DNA from: Pelagibaculum spongiae
GTDB taxonomy: Bacteria; Pseudomonadota; Gammaproteobacteria; Enterobacterales; Pelagibaculaceae
Assembly: GCF_003097315.1 (NCBI RefSeq)
Contig: NZ_QDDL01000008.1
Span: forward strand, 1-64,000
DNA: 64,000 nucleotides
Direction: 5' to 3'
The notes under the pieces were generated by a model. The model saw nothing but the letters and a program-made list of their open reading frames with translations. It searched no databases and was not told where the DNA came from. This document shows positions 8,631 to 18,671 of this stretch, piece after piece; the first letter of the stretch is position 1; the number at the start of each line of letters is the position of its first letter. A program made the translations under genes and the position numbers.

Positions 8631-9116
8631 TTAGCTAGCCAGCAGCATCTGTTGGTGAATCTGCAAGCAATGTTGCTGACGCTGTTGTTGATTGAGTTTT
8701 GACCAATCGAGCGTTAGCAACTCTTTGATTCGTGCTTCTAGCTCAAAATAAGTTCGATCAAAAGCAGTAGCTATCTCTTCAGCCGTTCCCGTTGCATGTG
8801 CTGGATCTTCTAATCCCCAATGAACTGATAATTTATCGGAATTAGGAACGGGGCAGTTTTCTTCTGCAGCGTTGCCACATACGGTAATAATTAAATCAAA
8901 ATCCTGCTGATACTCATTCCAGCTCTGGCTTGAGAAGTTTTCAATTTGAATGCTGTGGCGTTTTAATACATCAACCGCATTAGGATTGACCTGACCAAGT
9001 GGCTGGCTTCCTGCACTAAAGGCTTGCCAGTGAGTGCCTCCAAGATGATTTAAAAGTGCTTCACCGATAATGCTGCGACAGGAATTTCCTGTGCAAAGAA
9101 ATAGAGCACGCGGCAA
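8631..9116 (-). CDS. arsC: Arsenate reductase, low-molecular-weight phosphatase type
   Basis: 161 residues. The phosphatase loop is CTGNSCR (Cys8 to Arg14), with two further cysteines at Cys80 (TVCGNA) and Cys88 (ENCPV), the triad used by thioredoxin-coupled ArsC to pass a disulfide. WGLEDPA contains the catalytic aspartate. The enzyme reduces As(V) to As(III) in the cytosol. No arsB, acr3 or arsR is next to it, so it is an orphan rather than part of an ars operon. A related protein-tyrosine phosphatase is the alternative, but the extra cysteines favour ArsC. Confidence 0.85.
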   Translation of the reverse strand: MPRALFLCTGNSCRSIIGEALLNHLGGTHWQAFSAGSQPLGQVNPNAVDVLKRHSIQIENFSSQSWNEYQQDFDLIITVCGNAAEENCPVPNSDKLSVHWGLEDPAHATGTAEEIATAFDRTYFELEARIKELLTLDWSKLNQQQRQQHCLQIHQQMLLAS

Positions 9117-9209
9117 GAGATTATCCTCGGTTATTCTTTTGATTATTTAGCAGACACCAATATAACGCTAAGGTTCGCTATTTCTAAGGAAATGTGGTCT
9201 TTCAAATGT

Positions 9210-9250
9210 AAAAAAAAGCCCAAAAGCAAAATGCTTTCAGGCTTTTTTAA
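9210..9250. terminator. Bidirectional terminator between arsC and purD
   Basis: AAAAAAAGCC pairs with GGCTTTTTT around an inner AAGC/GCTT stem, giving a terminator usable by purD on the minus strand. It lies 20 bases past the purD stop. Confidence 0.8.
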
Positions 9251-9270
9251 TTGACAAAAAAACAGTTGCT

Positions 9271-10557
9271 TTAGCTTTCAGATGTTTCCCGGGCAATTGC
9301 CCGATAACCGATATCCTTACGGAAGAAAACATTTTGCCAGCTGATGCTGCTAGCTAATTGATAGGCTGATTGCTGCGCTTGCAACACCGAGTCACCCAGG
9401 GCAGTGGCACAAAGTACCCGTCCGCCACTGGTCACTACCTGATCATCAATTAAGGTAGTGCCGGCATGAAATGTTTTTTGGTCAGCGCCTTCCTGGCCGA
9501 GGCCAGAGATAACATGCCCTTTGCCATAGTCAGCAGGATAACCGCCGGCAGCGAGAACAATACCGACCGCTTTACGAGGATCCCACTTAGCGGTTGCCTG
9601 ATCTAATTTGCCATCCAAAGCCAAGTTGCACAGCTCAACCATATCGGATTGCATACGCATCAGAATAGGCTGGGTTTCTGGATCACCAAAGCGGCAGTTG
9701 TACTCAATCACTCGAGGTTGACCATCTTCGATCATTAGTCCGGCATACAAAAAACCGGTATAAGGCATACCTTCTGCGGCCATTCCTTCGACGGTTGGAA
9801 TGATCACCTGCTGCATGATGAGCTGATGGATTTCATCGGTAACCACTGGTGCTGGAGAATAAGCCCCCATGCCGCCAGTATTTGGTCCCATATCACCATC
9901 GCCAACGCGTTTATGATCTTGGCTAGTTGCCATAGGTAAAATATTTTTACCATCAACCATCACGATAAAGCTGGCTTCTTCACCCTGCAGGAAGTCTTCG
10001 ATGACGACCCGACATCCCGCGTCACCAAAAGCATTACCAGACAGCATATCCACAACGGCGGCTTCTGCCTGTTGTAAGGTTTCAGCAACGATAACCCCTT
10101 TACCTGCCGCTAAGCCGTCGGCTTTGACAACAATAGGCGCGCCCTTTTTCTTCAGATAAGCCAGTGCTGGTTCAACTTCTGTGAAGTTTTGGTAATCGGC
10201 GCTAGGGATGTTATGACGGGCAAGAAAGTCTTTGGTAAATGCTTTAGAGCCTTCCAACTGAGCTGCTGATTGGCTAGGGCCAAAACAACGTAAACCGGCT
10301 TTTTGGAAGGCATCGACTACACCAATAACCAGCGGCGCCTCTGGGCCAACAATGGTTAAATCAACCTTATTGGCTGCAGCAAATTCAACCAATGAGGCGA
10401 CATCTTCTGCGGAGATCGCAACATTCTCAGTTTTACTTTCTGTTGCAGTGCCGGCATTTCCCGGTGCAACAAAAACTTTTTCTACCTGATTATTTTGTGC
10501 AACTTTCCATGCTAATGCGTGTTCGCGGCCACCACCGCCTATGATCAACACCTTCAT
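9271..10557 (-). CDS. purD: Phosphoribosylamine-glycine ligase
   Basis: 428 residues, the usual PurD length, from the ATG at 10557 with GGAGG 6 bases upstream. The N-terminal domain starts MKVLIIGGGGREHALAWK, followed by the ATP-grasp domain with VVKADGLAAGKGVIVA and the GDPETQPILMRM metal and substrate site. It catalyses step two of purine synthesis, joining glycine to phosphoribosylamine. It follows purH on the same strand after a 187-base gap containing a large hairpin. Confidence 0.96.
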   Translation of the reverse strand: MKVLIIGGGGREHALAWKVAQNNQVEKVFVAPGNAGTATESKTENVAISAEDVASLVEFAAANKVDLTIVGPEAPLVIGVVDAFQKAGLRCFGPSQSAAQLEGSKAFTKDFLARHNIPSADYQNFTEVEPALAYLKKKGAPIVVKADGLAAGKGVIVAETLQQAEAAVVDMLSGNAFGDAGCRVVIEDFLQGEEASFIVMVDGKNILPMATSQDHKRVGDGDMGPNTGGMGAYSPAPVVTDEIHQLIMQQVIIPTVEGMAAEGMPYTGFLYAGLMIEDGQPRVIEYNCRFGDPETQPILMRMQSDMVELCNLALDGKLDQATAKWDPRKAVGIVLAAGGYPADYGKGHVISGLGQEGADQKTFHAGTTLIDDQVVTSGGRVLCATALGDSVLQAQQSAYQLASSISWQNVFFRKDIGYRAIARETSES

Positions 10558-10676
10558 GTTCTGCCTCCGCAATGAATAAGGACGGAAAAAAATCACCATT
10601 TAAAAGATACGTAGATTGGATTAAACCGAAAATGATCGTTTCATTTCTCGGTAATTCCACCATTCTTGGCAGTCAC

Positions 10677-10712
10677 CTGCGCCATCTGACTTATTTAATT
10701 GTCAGAAGGCGC
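10677..10712. repeat. Inverted repeat (hairpin) between purH and purD
   Basis: CTGCGCC-A-TCTGAC faces GTCAGA-A-GGCGCAG across a 10-base AT-rich loop. In the + direction it is followed by ATGTTTTT; in the direction of purH-purD transcription no T-run follows. It is therefore more likely an mRNA processing or stabilising hairpin than a purH terminator. Confidence 0.6.
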
Positions 10713-10744
10713 AGATGTTTTTCTAACCTACATTTTGCATTTTA

Positions 10745-12331
10745 TTAATGACGGAAGTGACGCATTCCAGTGAATACCATCGCCATGTCATGTTCATCAG
10801 CTGCAGCAATTACTTCTTCATCGCGCATTGAGCCACCGGGCTGAATGATGGCATGAATACCAGCTTTAGCTGCTGCATCTATGCCGTCTCTGAATGGGAA
10901 GAAAGCATCAGATGCCATTACTGAACCGGCAACTTCAAGGTTTTCATCAGCCGCTTTAATACCTGCAATTTTCGCAGAATATACCCGGCTCATTTGACCT
11001 GCACCGACGCCGATAGTCATACCGTCACGGGCGTAAACTATTGCATTAGACTTAACAAATTTGCCTACTTTCCAGGCAAACAGTAAGTCAGCAATCTGTT
11101 GTTCAGTTGGCTTGCGCTTGGAAACGACTTTTAGATCGCCTTGGGTAATTTCACCCAAATCACGATCTTGAATCAGTAAGCCACCATTGACCTTTTTAAA
11201 ATCATAATCAGCGGTGGTAGTTTCCCATGCGCCGCATTCCAGCAGACGAAGGTTGGCTTTAGCTGAGACAATTTCTCTAGCTTCAATCGAGACTGATGGA
11301 GCGATAATCACTTCAACAAATTGCTGGGAGATGATTGCTTGGGCAGTCGCCGCATCTAATGGTTGGTTAAAAGCAATAATGCCGCCAAAGGCTGAGGTTG
11401 GATCAGTTTTAAAAGCCCGTTGATAAGCTTCTAACTGATTTTCACCCGTAGCAACTCCACAAGGGTTGGCATGTTTGACGATGACACAGGCCGGCTCAAT
11501 AAAGCTCTTTACACATTCCAAAGCAGCGTCGGTGTCAGCAACATTGTTATAAGAAAGTGCCTTACCCTGAATTTGAACTGCGGTAGCAACCGAAGCTTCC
11601 TGATGGCCCGCTTCAACATAAAAAGCGGCTTTTTGATGCGGGTTTTCACCGTATCGCATATCAGAATGCTTGGTATATTGGCGGTTAAAGGTACGAGGAA
11701 AGTCAGAGGCAGGCTCTTGAGGCTCGCCATTTTGATTGGCACGACAACCCAGATAATTCGCAATTGCTGAATCATATTGAGCAGTATGCTCAAAGGTTTT
11801 GGTCGCCAAATGGAAGCGAGTTTGCGAGCTTACTGCGCCGCCATTGATCCGCATTTCTGCCAGAATTAAATCATAATCTGTCGCATCAACCACAACGCTG
11901 ACATCTTTATGATTTTTAGCCGCAGAGCGCAGCATAGTCGGCCCACCAATATCGATGTTTTCGATTGCCATTGGCAAATCGCAATCATCGCGGGCGATGG
12001 TTTGCTGGAAAGGATATAAATTGACCACCACCAGATCGATCGGATTAATGCCATGTTCTGACATGATCTGATCATCTGTGCCACGACGGCCTAATAAGCC
12101 ACCATGAATTTTTGGATGGAGGGTTTTCACCCGGCCGTCCATCATTTCAGGAAAACCTGTGTAGTCAGATACTTCAACTACAGGAACGCCTTCCTGTTGC
12201 AGCAACCGGTAAGTGCCTCCGGTTGATAGCAGCTCAACGCCCATTGCTGCTAAATCTCGGGCAAAACTGACCAGCCCGGACTTGTCTGAAACACTTAATA
12301 GCGCACGTTTTATCGGTTTCGCTGAAGACAT
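10745..12331 (-). CDS. purH: Bifunctional AICAR transformylase / IMP cyclohydrolase
   Basis: 528 residues, full length. The N-terminal cyclohydrolase domain has [24 protein letters not shown] and [16 protein letters not shown]; the C-terminal transformylase domain has [13 protein letters not shown] and [10 protein letters not shown], and the protein ends in [11 protein letters not shown]. It carries out the last two steps to IMP. AAGGAG precedes the ATG by 6 bases. It lies 77 bases after fis and ahead of purD, the standard gammaproteobacterial order. Confidence 0.97.
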   Translation of the reverse strand: MSSAKPIKRALLSVSDKSGLVSFARDLAAMGVELLSTGGTYRLLQQEGVPVVEVSDYTGFPEMMDGRVKTLHPKIHGGLLGRRGTDDQIMSEHGINPIDLVVVNLYPFQQTIARDDCDLPMAIENIDIGGPTMLRSAAKNHKDVSVVVDATDYDLILAEMRINGGAVSSQTRFHLATKTFEHTAQYDSAIANYLGCRANQNGEPQEPASDFPRTFNRQYTKHSDMRYGENPHQKAAFYVEAGHQEASVATAVQIQGKALSYNNVADTDAALECVKSFIEPACVIVKHANPCGVATGENQLEAYQRAFKTDPTSAFGGIIAFNQPLDAATAQAIISQQFVEVIIAPSVSIEAREIVSAKANLRLLECGAWETTTADYDFKKVNGGLLIQDRDLGEITQGDLKVVSKRKPTEQQIADLLFAWKVGKFVKSNAIVYARDGMTIGVGAGQMSRVYSAKIAGIKAADENLEVAGSVMASDAFFPFRDGIDAAAKAGIHAIIQPGGSMRDEEVIAAADEHDMAMVFTGMRHFRH

Positions 12332-12408
12332 GGGATACTCCTTTTAACCACTAAGATGGCGAACTGGAGTGGTCCTCTACTGCTCTGTCTCTTTTTTAGA
12401 AGTAGAGG

Positions 12409-12672
12409 TTACTCCAGATCGTAAAGCTTCATTTTTTTTCTGAATGTGCCCCGGTTGAGTCCTAAAACTCGCGCGGCTTTACTCTGATTGCCACCAGTAT
12501 ATTCCAGTGTTTCCTCAATCAGAGGCGCTTCAATCTCTGCCAGTACCATTTGGTAAACTTCGACCGCTTCCTGGCCATCCAGGTGGTGGAAATAATCTTT
12601 TACAGCGGCGCGCGCCTGCTCACGTAAAGTGAGAGGGCGGCTATCGGAATGTTGGGTCTTGGCTTTATTCAT
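12409..12672 (-). CDS. fis: Nucleoid protein and global regulator Fis
   Basis: 87 residues, close to the usual ~98. The C-terminal helix-turn-helix NQSKAARVLGLNRGTFRKKMKLYDLE is intact, and so is the dimer helix with LREQARAAVKDYF. Fis bends DNA and stimulates stable-RNA and many growth-phase promoters. The start overlaps the dusB stop by 4 bases (ATGA), so the pair is translationally coupled, as in the E. coli dusB-fis operon. Confidence 0.95.
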   Translation of the reverse strand: MNKAKTQHSDSRPLTLREQARAAVKDYFHHLDGQEAVEVYQMVLAEIEAPLIEETLEYTGGNQSKAARVLGLNRGTFRKKMKLYDLE

Positions 12673-13715
12673 GATCTTTCAAGGCTATTGATCCATGGTG
12701 CTAACTGCTGAGCAGCCAGCGCTTGGAAGAAATTGGTCAAAAGCAGCTGCTGCGCTTCTGTCGTTTGTAGTTGGTTAAAGTGGCGGCGAACTTCGCTACC
12801 AAAAGGCTGTTCAGCCAGATACCAACCAACGTGTTTGCGTGCAATACGAGGTCCCATTACTTCACCGTAGTGGTGGTAAAGACCTTCCAGGTGCTGAGTC
12901 ATTAACTGGTGGATGTGCTCAGGCGCTGGTTCTGCAAGCAATGTATTGTTTTCTAAATAATGATTGATCTGTTGGAAAATCCAAGGTTTCCCCTGGGCGG
13001 CACGACCAATCATCAAACCATCAGCGCCGGTTTTTTTCAGCACTTCGGCTGCTTTTTTTGGGCTGTTGATATCACCATTCGCCACTAATGGAATGCTAAT
13101 ACTGCGCTTTATTTCGGTAATGGTGTCATATTCTGCTTCGCCCTTATATAGATCTTCTCGAGTTCGTCCATGAACTGCCAACATAGCGATGCCTTCCGCT
13201 TCGGCGATTCGAGCAATATTCAAAGCGTTTTTGTTTTGACGATCCCAACCGGTGCGAATTTTTAGCGTGACCGGCACATCGACTGCTGCTTTTACTGCTT
13301 TTAAAATATCAGCAACCAGCGCTTCATCTTTCATTAAGGCCGAACCGGCAAGCTTGTTACAGACTTTCTTGGCCGGGCAGCCCATGTTGATATCGATGAT
13401 TTGCGCGCCCTGATCGACATTGTATGCGGCAGCTTGCGCCATCGCTTGTGGATCAGTACCGGCAATTTGAATTGAGACAGGCTCTAGTTCGTTATCTTTG
13501 GCAGTAATTCGCCGTAAGGTGCTTTTTCTGGAGTTTTTAAGGCTAGGATCTGAGCTGATCATTTCTGATGTCGCCAGGCCTGCACCAAAGTCACGGCAAA
13601 GCTTACGAAAAGGACGGTCTGTTACCCCTGCCATAGGAGCGGCAAGTAATTGGCTGGATAGCTGGAAAGGGCCAATTTTCATGTCGTCTAGCGCCGGGAT
13701 TTTAGGGACGCGCAC
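12669..13715 (-). CDS. dusB: tRNA-dihydrouridine synthase B
   Basis: The FMN barrel is clear: LLAAPMAGVTDRPFRKLCRDFGA, NMGCPAKKVCNKLAGSALM with the catalytic Cys, LKIRTGWD and VHGRTREDLYKG, then NGDI and LMIGRAAQGKPWIF. DusB reduces U to D in tRNA. The coordinates use a GTG at 13715 (348 residues); the ATG at 13682 giving MKIGPFQLSS (337 residues) matches family starts better, and neither has a good ribosome-binding site. The promoter must lie in or before the DUF3426 gene, whose stop is 20 bases upstream. Confidence 0.93.
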   Translation of the reverse strand: MRVPKIPALDDMKIGPFQLSSQLLAAPMAGVTDRPFRKLCRDFGAGLATSEMISSDPSLKNSRKSTLRRITAKDNELEPVSIQIAGTDPQAMAQAAAYNVDQGAQIIDINMGCPAKKVCNKLAGSALMKDEALVADILKAVKAAVDVPVTLKIRTGWDRQNKNALNIARIAEAEGIAMLAVHGRTREDLYKGEAEYDTITEIKRSISIPLVANGDINSPKKAAEVLKKTGADGLMIGRAAQGKPWIFQQINHYLENNTLLAEPAPEHIHQLMTQHLEGLYHHYGEVMGPRIARKHVGWYLAEQPFGSEVRRHFNQLQTTEAQQLLLTNFFQALAAQQLAPWINSLERS

Positions 13716-13734
13716 TATAACCGAATGCGCGAGA

Positions 13735-15285
13735 TCAGAAAAGTGTTGTTCGCTCTGGCTCGATTAGCTTGAGCTCAAAGTTGACTGCGCTTTCACCCGG
13801 ATCTTTAAGCTCTAGCTGGATTTGCACCGGTAAATCTGGCTTCATCATTTTATTTAACAAGCCTTTGTCACGTAAATATTCTTCTGGTTTGAAGATCCGT
13901 TGGGCGATTACTTGCTGCTTGATATCTGAAAAACTTAAGTCGAGCTCTGGTAATTGTTGGTGCCATTGCGCCTTGTTTGTCAGCAATGCATTTAGCTGCA
14001 AACCTTGAGGGTCGTCTGGGTGACTGCGCATGTCGCGGTTGCTGATGGCGATTTTTTTCAGATTGCGATAAGCCGGTACTTCACAGCCAATCACGCCACA
14101 CATGGTTTCTAACCAAGGTCGGCGGTTATCTTGATGAGCAAAGGTATCTCTTTGCAGCCAGATCCATTCACCCGCACCGACTACCACGATAATCGTGGCG
14201 AGTAGCAACCAAATTAATGGTCGGACACTGCTGCGTTTTTTGGCAGTCTCTTCACCCATTAACTGCTCAAGTACCTTGTCTCTTTCTTCGTTGCGCTGAC
14301 GATTCTTAGCGCTGATTGGTGATTTGAGCGGTGCATTAGCCGGTTGAAGCGATTCGCCGTCTTGTTGGTTAAAAAGGTCAAAGTCATCGAGGTGAATATC
14401 TTCGTCTTCAAGGCTCAGGTTAGATGCAAACGCTGGATTAGTAGCAAACAAAGCTTCTGCTTCATCGTTGCTTAATTCATCGCTATTTAGATCATGGAGG
14501 TTGATATCTTCAACCTGACCCAGAGCAGGGTCATCTTCATTGGACGACTGGTTAACCAAAGCAGCCATATCATCGCTAATATCTTCGGGTGCGGTATTTA
14601 AAGAGAAATCAAGATCAGTTTGATCCAATGCATCTGGCCCAACTGTGGCGCGAATATCTGTTTGCTTGCTGGCGGCCATTTTTTCTGTAGCGATAACCGA
14701 AGCTTCTTGCTGTGTCGTATGATCGAGTGATTCTTCTGCGTCTAACTGGGCTTCCAGAGCGGCTATTTCCGCTTCAATTGTTGGCTTAGATTTCGCTTTA
14801 ATCGGCGACTGTTGTACCGCAGCAGGAGTTAGCTTAGGAGCCTGCTGCGGAGCCGCTTTCGGCCGCTTAGGGGCGGCTGGTCGTACTTTCGGATCGGGTT
14901 GAATCTGTGTGGTAGGGCTGGTTTCAGCTTCAGACATGACTGGTTCGATACGGTCGTTGTCTGATTTTGTTTGAGGCTGTTTTGGTGTTTCAGGCTGGGG
15001 TTCAGGATCTTTAGCAGAGAAAGAAAAGTCTGCCGACAGATCCAAATCACCCAAGCCTTGAGAAGGGGAACCTAGCTCTGTTAATGCATCCAGCTGGTAT
15101 TGATCAACAATACTTTCTAGCTGGCTGTTGATATCAGAAGGGACATCAATCAGCCAAGCACTGGCATTAAATACCTGTTTACAGTCTCCACATTTGGCTC
15201 GGCCATTAGCAATATCCAGTAATTCGGCATCAAAACGGAATGCACTGGAACAGTGAGGGCAACGAGTGTGAAGCTGTTGAGACAT
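13735..15285 (-). CDS. Zinc-ribbon / DUF3426 membrane protein
   Basis: 516 residues. Residues 1-45 are an MJ0042-type zinc ribbon with CPHC and CGDC pairs. About 55-340 is low-complexity, rich in Pro, Gln, Asp and Glu, probably disordered. One transmembrane helix (RPLIWLLLATIIVVVGAGEW) follows, and the last ~140 residues match the DUF3426 domain, with CGVIGCEVPAYRNLKKIAI and FKPEEYL. Topology would place the ribbon in the cytoplasm and DUF3426 in the periplasm. Function is unknown. The location between prmA (3-base gap) and dusB is conserved in Pseudomonas and relatives, which supports identity. Confidence 0.85.
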   Translation of the reverse strand: MSQQLHTRCPHCSSAFRFDAELLDIANGRAKCGDCKQVFNASAWLIDVPSDINSQLESIVDQYQLDALTELGSPSQGLGDLDLSADFSFSAKDPEPQPETPKQPQTKSDNDRIEPVMSEAETSPTTQIQPDPKVRPAAPKRPKAAPQQAPKLTPAAVQQSPIKAKSKPTIEAEIAALEAQLDAEESLDHTTQQEASVIATEKMAASKQTDIRATVGPDALDQTDLDFSLNTAPEDISDDMAALVNQSSNEDDPALGQVEDINLHDLNSDELSNDEAEALFATNPAFASNLSLEDEDIHLDDFDLFNQQDGESLQPANAPLKSPISAKNRQRNEERDKVLEQLMGEETAKKRSSVRPLIWLLLATIIVVVGAGEWIWLQRDTFAHQDNRRPWLETMCGVIGCEVPAYRNLKKIAISNRDMRSHPDDPQGLQLNALLTNKAQWHQQLPELDLSFSDIKQQVIAQRIFKPEEYLRDKGLLNKMMKPDLPVQIQLELKDPGESAVNFELKLIEPERTTLF

Positions 15286-15288
15286 GAG

Positions 15289-16182
15289 CTAGCGGTTTCC
15301 TTTTCTGATTCCGTCCAGTCGAGCCCAACCTTCATGGTGGATTTCTGGCTCGGACATTTCAAACCATTGGCTATAACAATCGAGCATTGCCGGTACTTGA
15401 TGTTCAAGTATACCGGATAACACCAGTTTACCACCTGGTTTTACTCTAGCTGCCATTTCAGAGGAAAGCTCTATCAACGGGCCAGCTAAAATATTGGCGA
15501 TTAACAGGTCAGCAACCGAATCTGGAGCATGTTCTGGCAACCAGCTACGGATTTGCTGTTCACTCAATGAATTCTTTTCAGCATTATCGCGTGTAGCGAG
15601 CAAAGCTTGAGGGTCAATATCAATACAATCAACTACGTTTGCACCCAGTAGTGCAGCGGCTACAGCCAGTATGCCTGAGCCGCAGCCGAAGTCTATTACC
15701 TGTAAATCTTGTGGGGGATGATCGGCTAACCATTTTAGACAAAGGAAAGTAGTTGGGTGAGTACCGGTACCAAAAGCCATGCCAGGGTCTAATCTGACAT
15801 TGACCGCTTCAGGGTGAGGCGCATCAAGCCAGCTAGGGCAGATCCATAACTCACCGCCGCAGTGAACGGGGTGATATTCATCCATCCAAGCGCGATGCCA
15901 ATCTTTGTCTTCCAACGCTTCAATTTTCAGGCCGGGTAACGGGTCAACTGCAACCTGCTCTTTTAGGAAATTTGTGACCTGATTCACATCGATATCTGCT
16001 TCAAACAGGCCGATTACCCGCAACTTCCCCCATAACGGCGTTTCGCCAGGCAATGGTTCCAGAATGGGGGCATCACCATTGTTTTGCAGCGTGACAGAAA
16101 CCGCACCAGCAGCCAGCAATAAATCTTCAAACTGTTCTTGCTGTTGTTCGGTGGTGGATAATTGAATTTGGATCCAGGGCAT
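15289..16182 (-). CDS. prmA: Ribosomal protein L11 methyltransferase
   Basis: 297 residues, normal for PrmA. The SAM-binding motif is VIDFGCGSGILAVAAALLGA, followed by DIDPQALLATRDNA and LLIANILAGPL; the substrate-recognition domain occupies the first ~110 residues. It trimethylates L11. It lies after accC but a terminator stands between them, so expression relies on readthrough or a local promoter. The DUF3426 gene starts 3 bases after its stop. Confidence 0.95.
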   Translation of the reverse strand: MPWIQIQLSTTEQQQEQFEDLLLAAGAVSVTLQNNGDAPILEPLPGETPLWGKLRVIGLFEADIDVNQVTNFLKEQVAVDPLPGLKIEALEDKDWHRAWMDEYHPVHCGGELWICPSWLDAPHPEAVNVRLDPGMAFGTGTHPTTFLCLKWLADHPPQDLQVIDFGCGSGILAVAAALLGANVVDCIDIDPQALLATRDNAEKNSLSEQQIRSWLPEHAPDSVADLLIANILAGPLIELSSEMAARVKPGGKLVLSGILEHQVPAMLDCYSQWFEMSEPEIHHEGWARLDGIRKGNR

Positions 16183-16192
16183 TACTACTTCC

Positions 16193-16227
16193 TAAAACAA
16201 AAAAAAGGCCCGGTATAAACCGGGCCT
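16193..16227 (-). terminator. Terminator between accC and prmA
   Basis: On the minus strand a 9-base GC-rich stem, AGGCCCGGT with ACCGGGCCT around a 4-base loop, is followed by a long T-run. It is a strong intrinsic terminator inside the acc-prm-dus-fis cluster. Confidence 0.9.
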
Positions 16228-16249
16228 GAGATAATAGCGAAAGGCTCGA

Positions 16250-17590
16250 TTAAAGTCCGAGCTTTTTCTCAAGGTAATGGATGTTAGTGCCACCTTGTTG
16301 GAACTGGGTGTCACGCAAGATTTCCTTGTGAAGATCGATATTACTTTTGATGCCTTCGATAACCGTTTCATCCAAAGCAATAAGTGCTTTGCGAATCGCG
16401 GCATCACGATCGGTGCCGTAGCTGATGAGCTTACCGAGCAGTGAATCGTAATACTGAGGCACCACATAACCGTTATAGATATGGGAATCAAAACGGATGC
16501 CCGGCCCACCAGGAGCATGGAAGAAATCAATCTTGCCAGGGCTTGGGATAAAGGTAACCGGATCTTCTGCGTTGATACGGCATTCGATCGCGTGGCCCTT
16601 CACCTTAATATCAGACTGCTTAAGTGATAATGGATGGCCAGAAGCAATCAAAAGCTGCTCGCGAACCAAATCCACACCAGTGATTTCTTCAGTGATCGGG
16701 TGCTCTACCTGAATTCGAGTGTTCATTTCGATGAAGTAAAATTCACCGTCTTGGAACAAGAACTCAAACGTACCGGCACCGCGATAACCAATTTCTACGC
16801 AAGCTTGTGCGCAACGACCACCAATGCGCTGTCGCACTTCTTCACTAATGCCAGGTGCAGGTGCTTCTTCAACCACTTTCTGACAACGGCGTTGCATTGA
16901 GCAATCGCGCTCTGCCAGATGAATTGCGTTGCCTTGGCCGTCAGCCAGTACCTGAATTTCAATGTGACGAGGGTTTTCAAGGAATTTTTCCATGTAAACC
17001 ATGTCGTTACTGAAGAAAGATAAGGCTTCGCTTTTGGTCAAGGAAATGGCGTTTAATAATGCCGCTTCACTATGAACTACTCGCATGCCACGACCACCGC
17101 CGCCACCAGAAGCCTTGATCATCACCGGATAACCAATCTCACGGGCAACTTGTATATTGCGTTCAGGATCATCACCCAATGGGCCGTCAGAGCCTGGTAC
17201 GCAAGGTACGCCCGCTTTATTCATCGCCGCAATCGCGCTGACCTTATCGCCCATTAGGCGGATGGTTTCTGGCTTAGGGCCGATAAATGTAAAGCCACTT
17301 TTTTCTACCTGTTCAGCAAAGTCAGCATTTTCTGCCAAAAAGCCATAGCCAGGGTGAATCGCAACTGAATCAGTGACTTCAGCGGCGCTAATGATCGATG
17401 GGATCTGCAAATAGCTGGCAGAAGAATCTGCAGGGCCAATACAAACCGTTTCGTCTGCCAAGCGAACGTGCAGCAAATCACGATCTACATCTGAGTGAAC
17501 TGCAACAGTTTTAATGCCGAGTTCCCGGCAAGCTCGCAAAATTCGCAGAGCGATTTCGCCACGGTTGGCGATAACTACCTTTTCAAGCAT
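16250..17590 (-). CDS. accC: Acetyl-CoA carboxylase, biotin carboxylase subunit
   Basis: 446 residues, the family norm. It starts [25 protein letters not shown]; the ATP-grasp glycine-rich loop is [14 protein letters not shown], and the active-site region [18 protein letters not shown] is complete. It carboxylates the biotin on AccB in the first step of fatty-acid synthesis. The gap to accB is 21 bases, consistent with one operon. Confidence 0.97.
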   Translation of the reverse strand: MLEKVVIANRGEIALRILRACRELGIKTVAVHSDVDRDLLHVRLADETVCIGPADSSASYLQIPSIISAAEVTDSVAIHPGYGFLAENADFAEQVEKSGFTFIGPKPETIRLMGDKVSAIAAMNKAGVPCVPGSDGPLGDDPERNIQVAREIGYPVMIKASGGGGGRGMRVVHSEAALLNAISLTKSEALSFFSNDMVYMEKFLENPRHIEIQVLADGQGNAIHLAERDCSMQRRCQKVVEEAPAPGISEEVRQRIGGRCAQACVEIGYRGAGTFEFLFQDGEFYFIEMNTRIQVEHPITEEITGVDLVREQLLIASGHPLSLKQSDIKVKGHAIECRINAEDPVTFIPSPGKIDFFHAPGGPGIRFDSHIYNGYVVPQYYDSLLGKLISYGTDRDAAIRKALIALDETVIEGIKSNIDLHKEILRDTQFQQGGTNIHYLEKKLGL

Positions 17591-17611
17591 GGGTAGTGAG
17601 CCTCCTGCGAT

Positions 17612-18055
17612 TTATTGAATGGTAACCAGTGGCTGGCCGAACTCGATTGGTTGGCCATTTTCAGCCAATACCGCCATCACGATGCCAGATTTGTCTGCTT
17701 CGATCTGGTTGAGCATTTTCATCGCTTCGATGATGCACAAGGTGTCGCCTTTTTTGACTTTCTGACCTTCAGTAACGAAAGGCTTAGCACCTGGAGATGG
17801 CGCAGAATAGAAAGTACCCACCATTGGGGATTTAACCTGGTGGCCTGCAATGACTTCAGCCGCTGGAGCTGCTTCAACAGCAGCAGGTGCTACAGCAGCA
17901 ACCGGAGCCGCCGCAACAGGTGCAGCTGCATAATGGGTCGGTGCTGGAGAGTAGCGAGAGATGCGAACAGATTCTTCACCCTCAGAAATCTCAAGTTCAG
18001 CAATGCCAGAATCTTCAACCAAGTCGATCAGTTTTTTAATCTTACGAATGTCCAT
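17612..18055 (-). CDS. accB: Biotin carboxyl carrier protein of acetyl-CoA carboxylase
   Basis: 147 residues. The biotinyl domain carries IIEAMKM with the modified Lys113, preceded by an Ala/Pro-rich flexible linker (about 42-72). The N-terminal [23 protein letters not shown] is the usual AccB start. aroQ lies 11 bases upstream, accC 21 bases downstream. Confidence 0.97.
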   Translation of the reverse strand: MDIRKIKKLIDLVEDSGIAELEISEGEESVRISRYSPAPTHYAAAPVAAAPVAAVAPAAVEAAPAAEVIAGHQVKSPMVGTFYSAPSPGAKPFVTEGQKVKKGDTLCIIEAMKMLNQIEADKSGIVMAVLAENGQPIEFGQPLVTIQ

Positions 18056-18066
18056 TGATATATCTC

Positions 18067-18513
18067 TTAACTTGCCGGTTTAGCCAAGCGCTCCAGCGCA
18101 GACGCCAGCGCTAGTTGATAGCCTTTGGGACCCAGCCCACAGATCACGCCGATTGCGATATCAGAAAACCATGACTTATGGCGGAAACTTTCCCGAGCAT
18201 GCACATTAGAAAGATGCACTTCGATAAACGGAATAGAAACCGCCAGCAGGGCATCCCGCAGCGCAATGCTAGTGTGGGTAAATGCAGCTGGATTAAAAAT
18301 TATAAAATCGATTTCACCGTGGGACTGGTGGATTCGGTCGATCAATAGATGCTCGGCATTGCTTTGAAATGCCTCAAGCTGATGACCTGCCTGCTTTGCT
18401 GTGTTAATCAAACCCTGATTAATACTATCCAAGGTGTCCGCACCATAATGACCAGGTTCTCTAACACCCAGCATGTTTAGGTTTGGTCCGTGAAGCACCA
18501 GCAATTTGGCCAT
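18067..18513 (-). CDS. aroQ: 3-dehydroquinate dehydratase, type II
   Basis: 148 residues from the ATG at 18513. Longer frames are possible, but this start gives [24 protein letters not shown], which is where the family begins. The catalytic Tyr of the lid (GHYG), [17 protein letters not shown] and [15 protein letters not shown] are intact. It forms dehydroshikimate in the shikimate pathway. It precedes accB-accC on the same strand, a linkage common in Gammaproteobacteria. Confidence 0.95.
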   Translation of the reverse strand: MAKLLVLHGPNLNMLGVREPGHYGADTLDSINQGLINTAKQAGHQLEAFQSNAEHLLIDRIHQSHGEIDFIIFNPAAFTHTSIALRDALLAVSIPFIEVHLSNVHARESFRHKSWFSDIAIGVICGLGPKGYQLALASALERLAKPAS

Positions 18514-18633
18514 GAATATTCGTCCCGATGATCCGATTGCGACAAATTTTGCACCAAAGGCTAGTTTTTGTCCAGAAAACCGAAGATCGCTGCACGTTCG
18601 CAACATATGCTGACCGTTTGGACAGTCTTTTTG

Positions 18634-18658
18634 GGCCGCAAAAGGTTGTTTTGCGGCC
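18634..18658. repeat. Perfect 10-bp-arm hairpin between dsbD and aroQ
   Basis: GGCCGCAAAA and TTTTGCGGCC flank a 5-base loop. No T-run follows on the minus strand, but the position just after the dsbD stop suggests it limits readthrough into aroQ or stabilises a 3' end. Confidence 0.65.
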
Positions 18659-18671
18659 GTAGAAGGAGGGG

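Noticed and set aside
8631-9116. Part of an arsenic-resistance operon
   Set aside because: Neighbours are a beta-barrel candidate and purD; no arsR, arsB, acr3 or arsH is present, so only an orphan reductase can be claimed.
10677-10712. purH terminator
   Set aside because: In the direction of purH transcription the stem is not followed by a T-run; purD directly follows, so it is listed as a hairpin only.
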